Positions 63,501-64,000 of a stretch of DNA of 64,000 bases are shown in pieces. Source of the stretch: Gracilariopsis chorda. Taxonomy: Eukaryota > Rhodophyta > Florideophyceae > Gracilariales > Gracilariaceae. The position numbers were made by a program, and so were the translations under genes. The notes beneath the pieces are model-generated. The model had not been told where the DNA came from. It saw only the letters and a list, made by a program, of their open reading frames with translations, and did no database searches. The stretch's first letter is position 1, and the number at the start of each line of letters is the position of its first letter. The stretch lies in NCBI GenBank assembly GCA_003194525.1, contig NBIV01000052.1:62001-126000 (forward strand). The letters run 5' to 3'.

Positions 63501-64000
63501 AATTCCAACATTGAACGTTTCATTTGTTCCTGGATTCACGAAAGTTTGCCCTGTTTGTGGGATGCGAGTGACGTACGTATCGGGATTGGCCAGCATAGAA
63601 CGCTTCACTCGTGTCAGAGTTCAGAAAATCGTCAGTGGGAAGTGAGTCCAACTGAAGACTCTTTTGATCTCGCATTTGACCGATTTTCTCTTCTTGATCC
63701 AGTTGAATTGCAGCTTCCAACTGACCGTAAAGTTCATGATAACTAATCAGTCCCGCATTGGCCCTGCTGCAGGCATGTCGCGCCCAGGAATTACCAATTA
63801 CAGCATTCCGTACATATTTGATTCTGTTGCACTAAGATCGGCAGTGCATAGGGCCTTGGGGGGACAACTTCGAAATTTCTTCGTAGTGTTTCTCCAAAAC
63901 GTCGCTTAATGAAGAGCTCTTTGAAACAAATTTTTGGATTCGTAAGTTACGTAAATAGGCAGCAATATGGTTCTGACTGGAAAGAGAATTATACTCCTAT
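60502..64000 (-). mobile_element. Ty1/copia fossil, cut by the window end
   Basis: Minus strand, in order from the right edge: gag zinc-knuckle zone (about 63510-63440), acidic linker (63384-63172), protease (ACLDSSAQQSVV and VPLLIGLDILDLHAL, about 62960-62690), integrase (IALDLMFLDKMSVLHVVDTQ, about 62370-62300), a C-terminal integrase part (PIALALRLAVKAMNDTMNPE, about 62020-61960), and reverse transcriptase (VYLKPPKELDLPADMLLELV, LYGLSDSGDYWYRT, GVYVDDLLQCG, about 61150-60930). The LMFLDKxxVLHVVDT integrase and KPPKExxLPxxxLLxLxxPLYGLSDSGDYW reverse transcriptase belong to a copia lineage known from fungi and algae. About five breaks are visible. Part of gag lies outside the window. Confidence 0.85.

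Overview
The window looks like nuclear DNA of a eukaryote with compact genes and many transposons. A florideophyte red alga of the Chondrus type is my best guess; this is inference, not proof. It rests on mostly intronless genes, one gene with two introns under 100 bp, very GC-rich coding blocks, and many LTR elements of algal/fungal-like lineages. No bacterial operons, rRNA, recognisable tRNA or CRISPR arrays were seen.

Layout. 0-5 kb: an old Ty1/copia fossil abutted by a young 1.15 kb short LTR element (TRIM). 5.7-7.1 kb: head-to-tail Helitron-family units and a Helitron helicase remnant on the minus strand. 7.15-16.8 kb: a Ty3/gypsy chromovirus with about 94 % identical LTRs. 16.8-18 kb: a second Helitron remnant on the plus strand. 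18-28.7 kb: a genic stretch with a CAP-domain protein, an 880-bp retroposon, a small membrane protein, a conserved protein split over two frames, a type II NAD(P)H dehydrogenase with two introns, and a cysteine-rich secreted protein. 28.8-31.4 kb: a solo chromovirus LTR, an AT-rich island and a second Helitron array. 33.3-38.2 kb: a tandem pair of Sel1-repeat genes, the second carrying a divergent kinase domain. 40.3-41.2 kb: a second, inverted copy of the 880-bp retroposon. 43.7-45.5 kb: PIF/Harbinger remnants holding a 66-bp mini-insertion made from TRIM LTR sequence. 45.8-55.8 kb: a whole-looking copia element with a perfect 5-bp target duplication, into whose leader a second, antisense copia element has inserted. 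56-58.5 kb: a degenerate DIRS-like element. 60.5-64 kb: a further minus-strand copia fossil running off the window.

The signal I rate highest is not a gene. The chromovirus is packed along its coding region and LTRs with tiny perfect inverted repeats, typically 5-6 bp stems with 2-4 nt loops. By hand count they are about five times more frequent than chance in the two stretches sampled. Other strong observations are the 66-bp snap-back LTR insertion with its own target duplication, the heat-shock-element-rich LTR of the young copia, the Helitron arrays with exact junctions, and the A-tailed 880-bp retroposon with 10-bp target duplications.
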